A stretch of DNA of 64,000 bases from the NCBI GenBank assembly GCA_003248655.1, contig QFPM01000006.1, forward strand, positions 62,001 to 126,000, written 5' to 3'. The notes below the pieces were generated by a model that had not been told where the DNA came from, did no database searches, and worked only from the letters and a program-made list of their open reading frames with translations. The position numbers were made by a program, and so were the translations under genes. Shown here piece after piece: positions 25,208 to 34,093 of the stretch; position 1 is the stretch's first letter, and every line of letters starts with the position of its first letter. This DNA comes from Microbacterium sp. GTDB taxonomy: Bacteria; Actinomycetota; Actinomycetes; Actinomycetales; Microbacteriaceae.

Positions 25208-26642
25208 CGATGGGCCTTTCCACGGGCAGCGCGTAGTGCTGCGAACGGGATGTCGCGGCCACGGCCGCGGCGAGAGTCACTGTACCAACGCGGCCCATGA
25301 ACATCGTCAGGGCGAGGACGTACACGGCCGGATCGGGGAGCTCCGCCGTGAGCCCCGTCGAGAGCCCCACGGTCGCGAACCCCGAGATGACGTCGAAGAG
25401 CACCTTCTCGATCGGCGCCCCGGTCAGCTGCCCGATCGTGATGGTCGAGATCGCGACGATCGTCGATCCCCACGCGACGACCGAGAGTGCGACGCGCTGC
25501 ACGTCGCTCGGGATGCGGCGGCCGAACGCCTGCACGCTCGGACGCCCCTTGGCCTCCGACCACACCGCGAGGGCGAGGACCGCGAGAGTTGTCACCTTGA
25601 TACCGCCGGCGGTGGATGCCGAGCCGCCGCCGACGAACATCAGCATCGATCCGACGACGAGCGACGAGCCGCCCAGCTCCGACATGTCGATCACGCTGAA
25701 CCCGCCCGAGCGGGTCATCGCCGAGAGGAAGAACGACTGGAACGTCGTGTCCCAGGCATCCATTCCGCCGAGGGTCGCGGGGTTGTCGTACTCGAGCAGG
25801 AGGAACACCGCGGCGCCGGCGAAGAAGAGGATGACGGTCGTGATGATCGTGAGCTTCGCGTGCAGCGACCAGCGGCGGAGGTGGAAGTGGTGCCGCCAGA
25901 GCGTGAAGATGACGGGGAACCCGATCGACCCGAGGAAGACGCCCGCCATCAGCACCGTGAGGAAGAAGTAGTCCTGCGCGAACGGGGTGAGCCCGCCGGC
26001 GTTGGGGGTGAACCCGGTGTTCGTGAACGACATCGCCGCATAGAACGGCGCCTCCCACAGCGCCGTGAGCGGGTCGACGCCGTTGATCAAGAGCGATGGG
26101 TAAAGCAGCACTGCGAGAGCGGCCTCGATGACGAGGGTCGACAGGGCGACTGTCGCAAGTAGCTGGCCGACTTCGCCGAGCCGCACGGTCTGGCCTTCGT
26201 TCACCGGCCCGCCGTGGGCGCGCAGCGGATTCGAGTCGCCCGCCGCGAGCAGCTTCGCGCGAAGGCCGAGGCGCTTCGAGATGACGAGGCCGAGGATGGA
26301 TGCGAGGGTCAGAACCCCCAGCGCTCCGACGTTGACGCCGATGTAGACGAGCACATGGCCCAGCGGTGACCAGTGCGTCGCCATGTCGACGGTCGACAGT
26401 CCCGTGACGCAGATCGTCGACACGGCCGTGAACAGCGCGTCGGCGAACGGCGTGCGCGTGCCGTCGGCGGATGCCGCGGGCAGCGAGAACAAGAACGTGA
26501 ACAGCAGGATGAGCGTCAAGAAGACGAGGACGGCGAAGCGCGACGGCGAGGCCATCGCGAGCTCGCGCAGCGCGTGAGCGACGCGGCGCAGGGCGTCCGA
26601 CAGCCGTCGCCCGGCGCGGGCGGCGACGGAATCCTCCGTCAT
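25200..26642 (-). CDS. trkH: Potassium channel subunit TrkH/KtrB
   Basis: A 480-residue multi-pass membrane protein of the Trk/Ktr/HKT superfamily. The four pore-like repeats show selectivity-filter glycines in VSTICVTGLST, SFTNTGFTP, AMTRSGGFS and FATVGLSTG. Together with TrkA it imports K+. It is the first gene of the pair and overlaps trkA by eight bases. The 70 bases to the divergent ArsR-like gene contain the promoters of both. Confidence 0.94.
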   Translation of the reverse strand: MTEDSVAARAGRRLSDALRRVAHALRELAMASPSRFAVLVFLTLILLFTFLFSLPAASADGTRTPFADALFTAVSTICVTGLSTVDMATHWSPLGHVLVYIGVNVGALGVLTLASILGLVISKRLGLRAKLLAAGDSNPLRAHGGPVNEGQTVRLGEVGQLLATVALSTLVIEAALAVLLYPSLLINGVDPLTALWEAPFYAAMSFTNTGFTPNAGGLTPFAQDYFFLTVLMAGVFLGSIGFPVIFTLWRHHFHLRRWSLHAKLTIITTVILFFAGAAVFLLLEYDNPATLGGMDAWDTTFQSFFLSAMTRSGGFSVIDMSELGGSSLVVGSMLMFVGGGSASTAGGIKVTTLAVLALAVWSEAKGRPSVQAFGRRIPSDVQRVALSVVAWGSTIVAISTITIGQLTGAPIEKVLFDVISGFATVGLSTGLTAELPDPAVYVLALTMFMGRVGTVTLAAAVAATSRSQHYALPVERPIVG

Positions 26643-26711
26643 GGCCGCCTCCTTGTCTGGTTTGGTGGCGTCTCATGGTACCTGGAGCGCGACGCGGGCT
26701 AACCTTAGGTC

Positions 26712-27122
26712 ATGGCGGACATCTTCGACGTGATCGCCGACGGCACCCGTCGGGACATCCTGCGGCTGCTGCGCGAGCGCGCGGCATCCGGTGACGAGGG
26801 CACGAGCGTGTCGCAGATCGTCGGTGAGCTGGGGATCAGTCAGCCCACCGTCTCGAAGCACCTCAAGGTGCTGCGCGAGGCCGAGCTCGTGTCGGTGCGC
26901 GAAGAGGGTCAGCACCGCTACTACAGCCTCGACACGGCGCCGCTCGACGAGGTCGACGACTGGCTCGTCACGTTCTTCGACGACGGGATCGCCGCCGCCG
27001 CGGCCGCCGGTACCACGGCGTTGCCCGATTCGGCCGCTGCCGCCGCCGACATGGTGGGGCGCGCTGCGGCATCCACGAAGCATGCCTTCGACAGCATGCT
27101 CAAGCGCATTCCCGGGCGCTGA
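26712..27122 (+). CDS. ArsR-family winged-helix regulator
   Basis: A 136-residue DNA-binding protein. The winged helix spans residues 5-75, with the recognition helix in ELGISQPTVSKHLKVLREAELV. The metal-binding CxC motif of classic ArsR proteins is absent, so it probably senses something other than metals. A C-terminal Ala-rich tail of about 45 residues is extra. TAACCT (26700-26705) lies six bases before the ATG. It diverges from trkH, so control of K+ uptake is possible but unproven. Confidence 0.88.
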   Translation: MADIFDVIADGTRRDILRLLRERAASGDEGTSVSQIVGELGISQPTVSKHLKVLREAELVSVREEGQHRYYSLDTAPLDEVDDWLVTFFDDGIAAAAAAGTTALPDSAAAAADMVGRAAASTKHAFDSMLKRIPGR

Positions 27123-27157
27123 TCCCGAGTACTCACTAATCACAGCCGTCTCAGAGG

Positions 27158-27187
27158 TTTACACGCGCACCACGAGACCCCTAATGT
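27158..27187 (+). promoter_or_regulatory. Candidate sigma-A promoter for the BldC-like gene
   Basis: TTTACA (27158-27163) and TAATGT (27182-27187) are separated by 18 bases, a near-ideal housekeeping promoter. Transcription would start near 27194, leaving a leader of about 40 bases before the ATG at 27234. Confidence 0.6.
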
Positions 27188-27233
27188 GGGGGAGATGCGC
27201 GAGCGCGCTGGGGTTTTCGCGGGAAGTAGGAAC

Positions 27234-27425
27234 ATGGCAGAGCTGTCCGACGTGCGTTTTCTGACCGTCGCCGAGGTGGCGGAGATCATGCGCGTGTCGA
27301 AGATGACGGTGTACCGCCTCGTGCACTCCGGCGAGCTCCCCGCCGTGCGGTTCGGCCGTAGCTACCGCGTGCCCGAGACGGCCGTCTCCGCCGCCCTGCA
27401 ACGGCCTGTCGCCGACGTCGGCTAG
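27234..27425 (+). CDS. BldC-like MerR-type HTH protein (excisionase family)
   Basis: A 63-residue DNA-binding protein, MAELSDVRFLTVAEVAEIMR at its start, with the turn VSKMTVYRLVHSGELPAVRFG. It fits the BldC/excisionase HTH_17 family. In actinobacteria it typically lies beside the bS22 gene, as here. The start is chosen because the family begins shortly before LTVAEVA and AGTAGGAAC lies upstream. It is not a phage excisionase: no integrase is near. Confidence 0.88.
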   Translation: MAELSDVRFLTVAEVAEIMRVSKMTVYRLVHSGELPAVRFGRSYRVPETAVSAALQRPVADVG

Positions 27426-27509
27426 ACTGTTCCGACGGCATCTTTCGCGGGTGCCTGTTCCCGGACGCGGAAGACGCGCGTCCAGACCCCTGACATAGTG
27501 AGGTTTTCC

Positions 27510-27608
27510 GTGGGTTCTGTCATCAAGAAGCGCCGCAAGCGCATGGCGAAGAAGAAGCACCGCAAGCTGCTTCGCAAGACTCGCCACCAGCGCCGCAACA
27601 AGAAGTAA
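27510..27608 (+). CDS. 30S ribosomal protein bS22 (AURKAIP1/COX24 domain)
   Basis: A 32-residue, extremely basic protein (14 Lys/Arg in the first 20 residues) starting GTG at 27510. It matches the actinobacterial bS22 subunit known from mycobacterial ribosomes: VGSVIKKRRKRMAKKKHRKL, with the rest HQRRNKK at the end. GTGAGG lies upstream as ribosome site. TAGACT (27423-27428) overlaps the stop of the preceding gene and is a likely -10, giving a leader of about 75 bases. A strong terminator follows. Confidence 0.95.
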   Translation: MGSVIKKRRKRMAKKKHRKLLRKTRHQRRNKK

Positions 27609-27625
27609 CTGCGGCACGCACACCG

Positions 27626-27671
27626 AGCGCCTGTCCCCGGGATCGATGATCCGGACGGGCGCTTCGTGTTT
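27626..27671 (+). terminator. Intrinsic terminator after the bS22 gene
   Basis: AGCGCCTGTCC (27626-27636) pairs with GGACGGGCGCT (27653-27663), an 11-bp stem with one G-T wobble and an internal ATC-rich loop, followed by TCGTGTTT. It lies 18 bases after the bS22 stop. Confidence 0.75.
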
Positions 27672-27701
27672 GCGTCGTCACGCGGTGGCAGGATGGATGC
27701 C

Positions 27702-27998
27702 GTGACGAGTCTCACGATCATCTCCAAGCCCGACTGCCACCTGTGCGACGTGGCGCGCGAGATCGTCGAGACCGTCGTCGCCGACTATCCGGAGGACGAG
27801 GTGTCGATCGAGGAGCTCTCGATCGCGGCCGACCCGGCTCTCCACGCGCAGTGGTGGGAGAAGATCCCGGTCGTTCTCATCGACGATCGGCTCCACGCGC
27901 ACTGGCGACTCGACGCCGCGCGGCTGCGCACGGCCCTGGATGCGGCGCGCGACGCCGCAGCTCTCGAAGCCGCAGCACCCGAAGGGAACCCCGCATGA
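27702..27998 (+). CDS. Glutaredoxin-like family protein (DUF836)
   Basis: A 98-residue thioredoxin-fold protein. TIISKPDCHLCDVARE holds the CxxC (C-H-L-C) near residue 12 and fits the glutaredoxin-like DUF836 group. Electron donor and partner are unknown. The GTG at 27702 is chosen; an ATG at 27693 would add three residues and is equally possible. It overlaps the next gene by four bases (ATGA). Confidence 0.85.
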   Translation: MTSLTIISKPDCHLCDVAREIVETVVADYPEDEVSIEELSIAADPALHAQWWEKIPVVLIDDRLHAHWRLDAARLRTALDAARDAAALEAAAPEGNPA

Positions 27999-28309
27999 TC
28001 CGTCACGTCGTCGCGTGGAAGCTCGCCGCCGAGGACGCCGCCGAACGGCGCGCACAGGCGGCGAAGATCACCGCCGACCTGCTCGCGCTCCGGGGCGTCG
28101 TCCCCTCGATCCTCGACATCTCGATCGGTCCGGACGTGCTCGGGGGCGGCAACTGGGATCTCGCGCTCGTCGCCGACTTCGCCGACGCCGCCGGGCTCGA
28201 GGCGTATGCGACCCATCCCGACCACCAGGTCGTCGTCGCGTACGTGCGCTCGGTGACCGCAGACCGCGTCGCCGTCGACTTCGAGCTCAGCGGAAGTCGC
28301 GATCGCTGA
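27995..28309 (+). CDS. Dabb-family (stress responsive A/B barrel) protein
   Basis: A 104-residue protein of the dimeric alpha/beta-barrel (Dabb) group. It opens MIRHVVAWKL, with VPSILDISIGPDV and a late THPDHQVVVAYV. Members are small dimers of varied or unknown function. It is coupled by a 4-base overlap to the glutaredoxin-like gene. The last 23 bases overlap the convergent acyl-CoA synthetase gene. Confidence 0.88.
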   Translation: MIRHVVAWKLAAEDAAERRAQAAKITADLLALRGVVPSILDISIGPDVLGGGNWDLALVADFADAAGLEAYATHPDHQVVVAYVRSVTADRVAVDFELSGSRDR

Positions 28310-30008
28310 ACTCTCCCGCGGGGGGCTGCGCGCCGCGTGAGGACTCCGCCGCGCGCAGCTCGATGCGGCGGATCTTGCCGGAGATCGTCTTGGGCAGCTC
28401 GTCGACGATCTCGAGGCGCCGCACCCGCTGGTACGCGGAGAGGCGGGCGCGGGAGTGCGCGAAGATCTCGCGCGCCGCCTCGCGGTGGTCTTCCGGCGCG
28501 AGCGCGGAGAGTCGGACGAAGGCCTTGGGCACGGCGAGCCGCAGCGGGTCCGGGCTCGGCACGACCGCCGCCTCGGCGACGGCCGGGTGTTCGAGCAGCA
28601 CCGATTCCAGCTCGAACGGCGAGATCTTGTAGTCGGATGCCTTGAACACGTCGTCGCTGCGACCGACGTAGGTGAGATAGCCGTCGGCATCCCGGCTCGC
28701 GATGTCGCCGCTGCGGTAATAGCCGTTCGCGGTGGCGCGGGCGGTGCGCTCGGGAGCGTCGTGGTACCCGTCCATGAGGCCGAGGATCGGGCGTGACAGG
28801 TCGAGGCAGATCTCGCCCTCGTCCGCCGCGACCTCGCCCGTCTCGGGGTCGAGGAGGACGACCGGGTAGCCCGGCAGCGGGCGGCCCATCGAGCCGTCCT
28901 TGACGAGCTGACCGGGGGAGTTGCCGATCGCGCAGGTCATCTCGGTCTGGCCGTAGCCGTCGCGGATCGTGGCCCCCCAGGCATCCCGCACCCGCGCGAT
29001 GACCTCGGGATTGAGCGGCTCGCCGGCGCCCAGCAGTTCGCGGGGCGGATGCCGCAGCTGACCGAGGTCCGCCTGGATCAGCATGCGCCACACCGTCGGC
29101 GGAGCGCAGAAGGTGGTCACGGCGTGCGTGTCCATGACGTGCATGAGGGTCGCCGCGTCGAAGCGGTCGTAGTTGTAGACGAACACGGTCGCCTGCGCGA
29201 GGAATGGCGAGAAGAAGTTGCTCCACGCGTGCTTGCCCCACCCGGGCGACGAGATGTTCATGTGCACGTCGCCGGGGCGGACGCCCAGCCACCAGAGCGT
29301 CGAGAGGTGTCCGACCGGGTACGACACGTGGGTGTGACGGACGAGCTTCGGAGTGGCCGATGTCGTGCCCGACGTGAAGTAGAGCAGGTTGAGCTCGTCG
29401 GCGCGCGTCGGGCCGGTGGGCTCGAAGGTCGTCGGCGCGCTCTGGGAGGCGGCGAAGTCGAGCCAGCCGGATGCCGCGCCGACGGCGATGCGCAGCACGT
29501 CGGCATCCACACCCGAGGCACGACCCGTGACCTCTGTGGGGGCGATGATCGCACGCGCGCCCGAGTGGGTCACCCGGTAGGCGAGGTCGTCGGCCGACAG
29601 CAGCGTCGTGGTCGGGATGGCGACGGCGCCGAGCTTCGTCAGCGCGAGCATCGTCTCCCACAGCTCGATCTGATTGCCGAGCATCACGACGACGCGGTCG
29701 CCGCGGCGAAGTCCCACCTGCGCGAACCACGCGGCGACCTGGTCGGAGCGCCGCGACAGGTCGCCGTACGTCCACGACCGGTCGCTCAGGTCGGTCTCGA
29801 CGATCGTCACGGCGGCGCGATCGGGGTGCTCTCCGGCGACGACGTCGAACCACTCCAGCGCGAAGTTGAACTCGTCGAGCTCGGGCCACGCGAAGTCGGT
29901 GACGGCTCCGACGTAGTCGTCGGAGTGGGCGAAGAGCACGTCGCGCGCCGTGCGCACCTTCACGGTCGCGGGTGTGGCGGGGCGTCCGAGGACAGGCAGA
30001 TCAGGCAC
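28287..30008 (-). CDS. AMP-forming acyl-CoA synthetase (acetyl-CoA synthetase-like)
   Basis: A 573-residue ANL-superfamily enzyme that activates a carboxylate with ATP and joins it to CoA. The P-loop LLYFTSGTTSATPKLVRHTH (about residues 208-227), YGQTEM, YYRSGDIASRD and the C-terminal lysine segment LPKTISGKIRR are intact. The pattern is closest to medium-chain or acetate-type synthetases; the acid cannot be assigned. The GTG at 30008 follows TAGCCT (30015-30020, complement) by six bases. The 3' end overlaps the Dabb gene. Confidence 0.88.
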   Translation of the reverse strand: MPDLPVLGRPATPATVKVRTARDVLFAHSDDYVGAVTDFAWPELDEFNFALEWFDVVAGEHPDRAAVTIVETDLSDRSWTYGDLSRRSDQVAAWFAQVGLRRGDRVVVMLGNQIELWETMLALTKLGAVAIPTTTLLSADDLAYRVTHSGARAIIAPTEVTGRASGVDADVLRIAVGAASGWLDFAASQSAPTTFEPTGPTRADELNLLYFTSGTTSATPKLVRHTHVSYPVGHLSTLWWLGVRPGDVHMNISSPGWGKHAWSNFFSPFLAQATVFVYNYDRFDAATLMHVMDTHAVTTFCAPPTVWRMLIQADLGQLRHPPRELLGAGEPLNPEVIARVRDAWGATIRDGYGQTEMTCAIGNSPGQLVKDGSMGRPLPGYPVVLLDPETGEVAADEGEICLDLSRPILGLMDGYHDAPERTARATANGYYRSGDIASRDADGYLTYVGRSDDVFKASDYKISPFELESVLLEHPAVAEAAVVPSPDPLRLAVPKAFVRLSALAPEDHREAAREIFAHSRARLSAYQRVRRLEIVDELPKTISGKIRRIELRAAESSRGAQPPAGEFSDRDFR

Positions 30009-30060
30009 CCGCTCAGGCTATGCCTCGCCCCATGCCGTCACCGACATGGCGCGCGCGCCG

Positions 30061-31164
30061 TCACGGACGCGGGCGCACCGTCACGGGCGCGGTCGCGAGG
30101 GTGACCCGCACGCGCTCGCCGTACTCGAGCCGCTCGTCGGCGCCGTGCTGCACGCGCACGATGACCCCGTCGTCGGTGCGCAGGACCGACCGGCGGAAGC
30201 TGCCGAGGAACGTGCTCTCGTCGACCTGTGCGAGCGCGCCCCCGGCATCCGCGTCGGCCAGCGGGGCGAGCCGCACGTTCTCGGGCCGCACGAGCACGTC
30301 GACGGCGCCGTGCGCAGGCTCGCCCTGGATGGGAAGGCGGGCGCCCCACACCGTGACGACGTCGCCTTCCGCATCGCCCGGGAGTGAGCTCGACAGGCCG
30401 ACGAACGCCGCGACGGCGGGGGTCTGCGGGCGCAGGTACAGGTCTTCGGGCGTGCCGATCTGCTCGATGCGCCCGGCATCCATGACCGCGATCCGGTCGG
30501 AGACCGCGAGGGCCTCCTCCTGATCGTGCGTCACGAACACCGTCGTGATGCCCAGCCGCAGCTGGAGCCGGCGGATCTCGTCGCGCAGCTGCACGCGCAC
30601 CTTCGCGTCGAGGGCCGACAGCGGCTCGTCGAGCAGCAGCACCCGCGGCTCGGTCACGAGCGCCCGGGCGAGGGCGACGCGCTGCTGCTGGCCGCCCGAG
30701 AGCTGGTGCGGGTAGCGGTCGGCGAGGTGGCCGAGCCCGACGAGCTCGAGCGCCGCCTGCGCGCGGGTGGTCGCCGGTGCGCGCCCGACTCCCCGCCGAC
30801 GCAGACCGAACGCGGTGTTGTCGACGATGCGCAGGTGCGGGAACAGCGAGTACGACTGGAACACCATGCCGATGTCGCGGCGGTTGGTCGGCACGCGTGA
30901 CACGTCGCGGCCGCCGAGGAGGACGGCGCCGGCATCCGCACTCTCGAGCCCGGCGAGCACGCGCAGCGCCGTCGTCTTGCCGCAGCCCGACGGCCCCAGC
31001 AGCGACACGAACTCGCCCGGCGCGACGTCGAGGTCGACGCCGTGGAGCACGCGCGTCGTGCCGAAGCTCTTCTCGATCGACTGCAGCTGCACGCGGGTGC
31101 CCTCGCCCGCTTCGGCGAGCAGCAGGTTGTCGGCGGTGCGGGGGAGGGCGCGATCGAGGCTCAC
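30061..31164 (-). CDS. ABC importer ATPase (polyamine/iron/thiamine class)
   Basis: A 367-residue ATP-binding subunit. Walker A GPSGCGKTT, signature LSGGQQQRVALARAL, Walker B VLLLDEPLSALD and the switch His in FVTHDQEEALAVSDR are present. A C-terminal TOBE domain (about residues 270-367) places it in the PotA/FbpC/CysA-like group. The GTG at 31164 overlaps the permease stop by four bases, with AAAGGA upstream. The substrate must be inferred from the operon and is uncertain. Confidence 0.9.
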   Translation of the reverse strand: MSLDRALPRTADNLLLAEAGEGTRVQLQSIEKSFGTTRVLHGVDLDVAPGEFVSLLGPSGCGKTTALRVLAGLESADAGAVLLGGRDVSRVPTNRRDIGMVFQSYSLFPHLRIVDNTAFGLRRRGVGRAPATTRAQAALELVGLGHLADRYPHQLSGGQQQRVALARALVTEPRVLLLDEPLSALDAKVRVQLRDEIRRLQLRLGITTVFVTHDQEEALAVSDRIAVMDAGRIEQIGTPEDLYLRPQTPAVAAFVGLSSSLPGDAEGDVVTVWGARLPIQGEPAHGAVDVLVRPENVRLAPLADADAGGALAQVDESTFLGSFRRSVLRTDDGVIVRVQHGADERLEYGERVRVTLATAPVTVRPRP

Positions 31165-31955
31165 GGGCGGTCCTTTCGGGTGCCGCGCGCGGCGCGGCCG
31201 ATGACGAGGAGGAGGACGAAGCAGAACAGCAGCGCGAGCAGCGTGAAGATCGACGGGGTGTACGGGTCCTGCTTCTGCACCACGACCATCGCGGTCTGGA
31301 ACACCTGCCTGTTCAGCAGCGACGCGATCGTGAACTCGCCCAGGACGACCGCGATGGAGATGAGGGATGCCGCGAGCAGGCCCGGTCGCAGGTTCGGCGC
31401 GAGCACCCGCACGACGACGTCGAACCAGTTGGCGCCGAGCGAGCGCGCGGCCTCGGCCAGGGTGCGGAGGTCGACCGCGTCGATCGACGCCTGGATCGAG
31501 CGGTAGGCGAAGGGCAGCACCGTGATGCCGTACGCGAACGCGAGGGTCCACGTTCCGGTGCCGAGCAGCCGCCCGATCTGCAGGTAGATCGGCGCGAGCC
31601 CGACGACGAGCACGATCGCGGGGATCGAGATCGGCAGCAGCACGGCGAACTCGAACCCGCGCCGCAGCCGCGGGAAGCGCAGCGCCACGAGCACCATCGT
31701 CGGCGCGAGCAGGACGAGCACGATCGCGACGGTGACCACCGCGAGGACGAGCGAGTTGCCCAGGCCCGTCCAGATCGGCTTCAGCTGCGCGGTCGTGCTG
31801 GGATCGAGCAGGCCCGCCCAGCGCGAGAACGACAGACTGCCGTCCGGCATCCGGAGCGTGTAGAGCAGGGTCGACAGCAGCGGGATCGCGAAGAACGCCC
31901 CGACGAGCACGCCGATGATCCAACGGGTCGCGAGCGAGGGAGCGATGCGGTTCAC
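31161..31955 (-). CDS. ABC importer permease (second, PotC-like)
   Basis: A 264-residue membrane protein with six helices and the EAA loop AARSLGANWFDVVVRVLAPNL. It pairs with the upstream permease and the ATPase. The GTG start at 31955 overlaps the preceding permease by four bases. Downstream it overlaps the ATPase gene by four bases. Confidence 0.88.
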   Translation of the reverse strand: MNRIAPSLATRWIIGVLVGAFFAIPLLSTLLYTLRMPDGSLSFSRWAGLLDPSTTAQLKPIWTGLGNSLVLAVVTVAIVLVLLAPTMVLVALRFPRLRRGFEFAVLLPISIPAIVLVVGLAPIYLQIGRLLGTGTWTLAFAYGITVLPFAYRSIQASIDAVDLRTLAEAARSLGANWFDVVVRVLAPNLRPGLLAASLISIAVVLGEFTIASLLNRQVFQTAMVVVQKQDPYTPSIFTLLALLFCFVLLLVIGRAARGTRKDRP

Positions 31956-32821
31956 GACTGCCACCTCGCGGCGCGGCGCTGGATGACCGAGTACGCGGCC
32001 ATCACGACGCCGACGACGACGATCATGCCGAGGGCGAGGGCGCCCGCGAGGTTCTCGCGGCCGAGCACCGTCTCGCTCGTGAGCGCGGCGCGGATCTGCA
32101 GCGGCACGATCTGCGAGCCCTGGCTGGCGAGCGCGGCGGCCGTCGCGTACGACGAGAACGCGTTGGCGAACAGCAGCAGGAGGCTTGCGAGGAACGACGG
32201 GGCGAGCACGGGGATGCCCACGCGCAGCCAGAAGCTCGCGCGGGTGCCGCCCAGGGTCAGGTTCGCCTCGGCCCACTGCGGACGGAGGGCCGACAGAGCG
32301 GGCATGAAGGTGATGATCATCAGCGGGATCTGGAAGTAGATGTAGGGCAGGAACAGCCCCGGCAGCTCGTACAGCCACGTGCCGTTCGCGAAGATGTCGA
32401 TGCCGAAGCCGTCGAGCAGGAACACCCGCACGACACCCTGGATGCCGATCGTCGCGATGAAGGCGAACGCGAGCATGACGCCGCCGAACTGGGCGAGCAC
32501 GCCCGCCGCGGCATCGACCGACGACCGGATCGCGCCGTCGGGGCGAAGGCCCAGCAGCGCGTAGCACGCGAGGGCGCCCACGACCGCGCCGACGATCGCC
32601 GTGATCAGCGAGAGCACGGCCGAGTTCGCGAACGTCGTGAGGATCAGCGGATCGCCGAGTGCGGCGAGGTTGTCCCACGTGAACGAGCCGTCCCGGGTGA
32701 AGAACCCCGATCCCACGGAGAGCACCGTCGGCACCGCGAGGAACAGCACGACGTATGCCGCGAACGGGACGAGCCCGAGCCACGCGAACGATCGCGTGGC
32801 TCGGGCGGGGGTGACGGTCAC
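31952..32821 (-). CDS. ABC importer permease (first, PotB-like)
   Basis: A 289-residue membrane protein with six or more helices and the EAA-type loop NLTLGGTRASFWLRVGIPVLAP. It is the first permease of the operon. The GTG at 32821 overlaps the binding-protein stop by four bases. Separate permease genes argue for a PotB/PotC-like transporter over a fused Fbp or Thi permease. Confidence 0.88.
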   Translation of the reverse strand: MTVTPARATRSFAWLGLVPFAAYVVLFLAVPTVLSVGSGFFTRDGSFTWDNLAALGDPLILTTFANSAVLSLITAIVGAVVGALACYALLGLRPDGAIRSSVDAAAGVLAQFGGVMLAFAFIATIGIQGVVRVFLLDGFGIDIFANGTWLYELPGLFLPYIYFQIPLMIITFMPALSALRPQWAEANLTLGGTRASFWLRVGIPVLAPSFLASLLLLFANAFSSYATAAALASQGSQIVPLQIRAALTSETVLGRENLAGALALGMIVVVGVVMAAYSVIQRRAARWQS

Positions 32822-33948
32822 TGGACCGCCGACGCCCACTTCTCGCCGAGGAGCGTGCCCGCGGCGGTCGACTGCGCCTCGGTCGGCACGACGGTGTCGG
32901 CCGGGGCTTCGGGGAGGGCATCGGCCAGCTCGCTGTCGATCGTCCCGGCATCCGTCATCGCCGCCATGCGCACGGGACGCGCGCCGCCCTTGAGCCAGAG
33001 GTTCTGCACGTCGTCGCTGTAGAGGAACTCCTGCCACAGGCGGGCCGCCGCCGGGTGCGGGGCGCTCTTGTTGATCGCCTGGTTGTAATAGCCGGCGTAC
33101 CCGGTGCCGTCGAAGACGACGACCTTCCAGGCCGGGTTGTCGGTCGCGTGCGCGGCGTTGAGGTAGTCCCAGTCGAAGACGACCGGGGTCTCGCCGCTCG
33201 CGACGGTCGCCGTCGTGACGTCGACCTTCAGCAGGTTGCCCGCCTTCTGCAGCTCGCCGAAGAAGTCGATGCCCGGCTGGAAGTCGTCGAGCGTGCCGCC
33301 CGACTGCACCGTCGCGAGGCCGACGGCCGCGAAGGCGGCACCGGCCTGCGTCGGGTCGCCGTTGATGGCCACCGCACCCTTGTACGCGGGGGTCAGCAGG
33401 TCGTCGAGCGAGGTCGGCGCGTCGAACTTCGACGAGTCGTAGCCGACCGACATGTAGCCGCCGTAGTCGCCGACGAACAGGCCCGTGGGCTCTTTCAGGG
33501 CGTCAGGGATGTCGTCCCACGTCTGCACCTTGTAGGGCGCGAAGACGTCGGTGTTCTGGAGGGCGACGGTCAGGCCGATGTCGAACACGTCGGGCGCGGT
33601 GTCAAGGCCCTCGTTCGTCTTCGCGGCCTGGATCTCCTCGGCGCTCGAGACATCGGGCGACTGCTCGTTGATCGTGATCTCGGGGTAGCGCTCGGCGAAC
33701 AGGTCGAGGATCTCGCCGTAGTTCGCCCAGTCGCGCGGCAGCGCGATGACGTTGAGCTGGCCCTCGGCCTTGGCCGCGGCCTCGAGGTCGGCGAAGCTGC
33801 CGAAGTCGGCGACGCTCGTCGCGGTGGCCGCGTCGGCGCCCGCGCTCGGGGCCGTCTCCGCGGTGCCGCCGCAGGCGGTGAGGGCGAGGGCCGCGACCGA
33901 TGCCACGGCAGTGGCGATCAGTGCGCGACGAAGGATCGTGCGGTGCAT
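32818..33948 (-). CDS. ABC importer substrate-binding lipoprotein
   Basis: A 376-residue lipoprotein. The signal peptide ends in LALTACGG (lipobox Cys near residue 26), so it is anchored outside the cytoplasmic membrane. The mature part has the two-lobe class II binding-protein fold, with APDVFDIGLTVALQN and VVFDWDYLNAAHA. Polyamine, thiamine or Fe(III) are all possible ligands; no residue in view decides. AGAGGAAC precedes the ATG and lies inside an inverted repeat. It is the first gene of a four-gene operon with 4-base overlaps throughout. Confidence 0.88.
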   Translation of the reverse strand: MHRTILRRALIATAVASVAALALTACGGTAETAPSAGADAATATSVADFGSFADLEAAAKAEGQLNVIALPRDWANYGEILDLFAERYPEITINEQSPDVSSAEEIQAAKTNEGLDTAPDVFDIGLTVALQNTDVFAPYKVQTWDDIPDALKEPTGLFVGDYGGYMSVGYDSSKFDAPTSLDDLLTPAYKGAVAINGDPTQAGAAFAAVGLATVQSGGTLDDFQPGIDFFGELQKAGNLLKVDVTTATVASGETPVVFDWDYLNAAHATDNPAWKVVVFDGTGYAGYYNQAINKSAPHPAAARLWQEFLYSDDVQNLWLKGGARPVRMAAMTDAGTIDSELADALPEAPADTVVPTEAQSTAAGTLLGEKWASAVQ

Positions 33949-33951
33949 GGT

Positions 33952-34011
33952 GTTCCTCTCGGGTAGACCCGTGCAGCCCCGATGGGGTGCTGCGCGGGGG
34001 ACGAGAGGAAC
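33952..34011. promoter_or_regulatory. Inverted repeat covering the ribosome site of the ABC operon
   Basis: GTTCCTCTCG (33952-33961) and CGAGAGGAAC (34002-34011) form a perfect 10-bp inverted repeat with a 40-base spacer that itself holds an inner GC hairpin (GCAGC-A-CCCC paired with GGGG-CTGC). The inner arm includes the ribosome site of the binding-protein gene. A possible -10 hexamer TAGGTT (34014-34009) overlaps the outer arm, so whether both arms are transcribed is unresolved. It could be an operator or an RNA element that hides the ribosome site. Confidence 0.5.
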
Positions 34012-34093
34012 CTAGGGCCCTTCCGTGACGGGCGACTTCTGCGCGGGTGAACGCGCGGTGTCGTCCCGGTGGCCGGGCCGGGGACCGGGGAGG

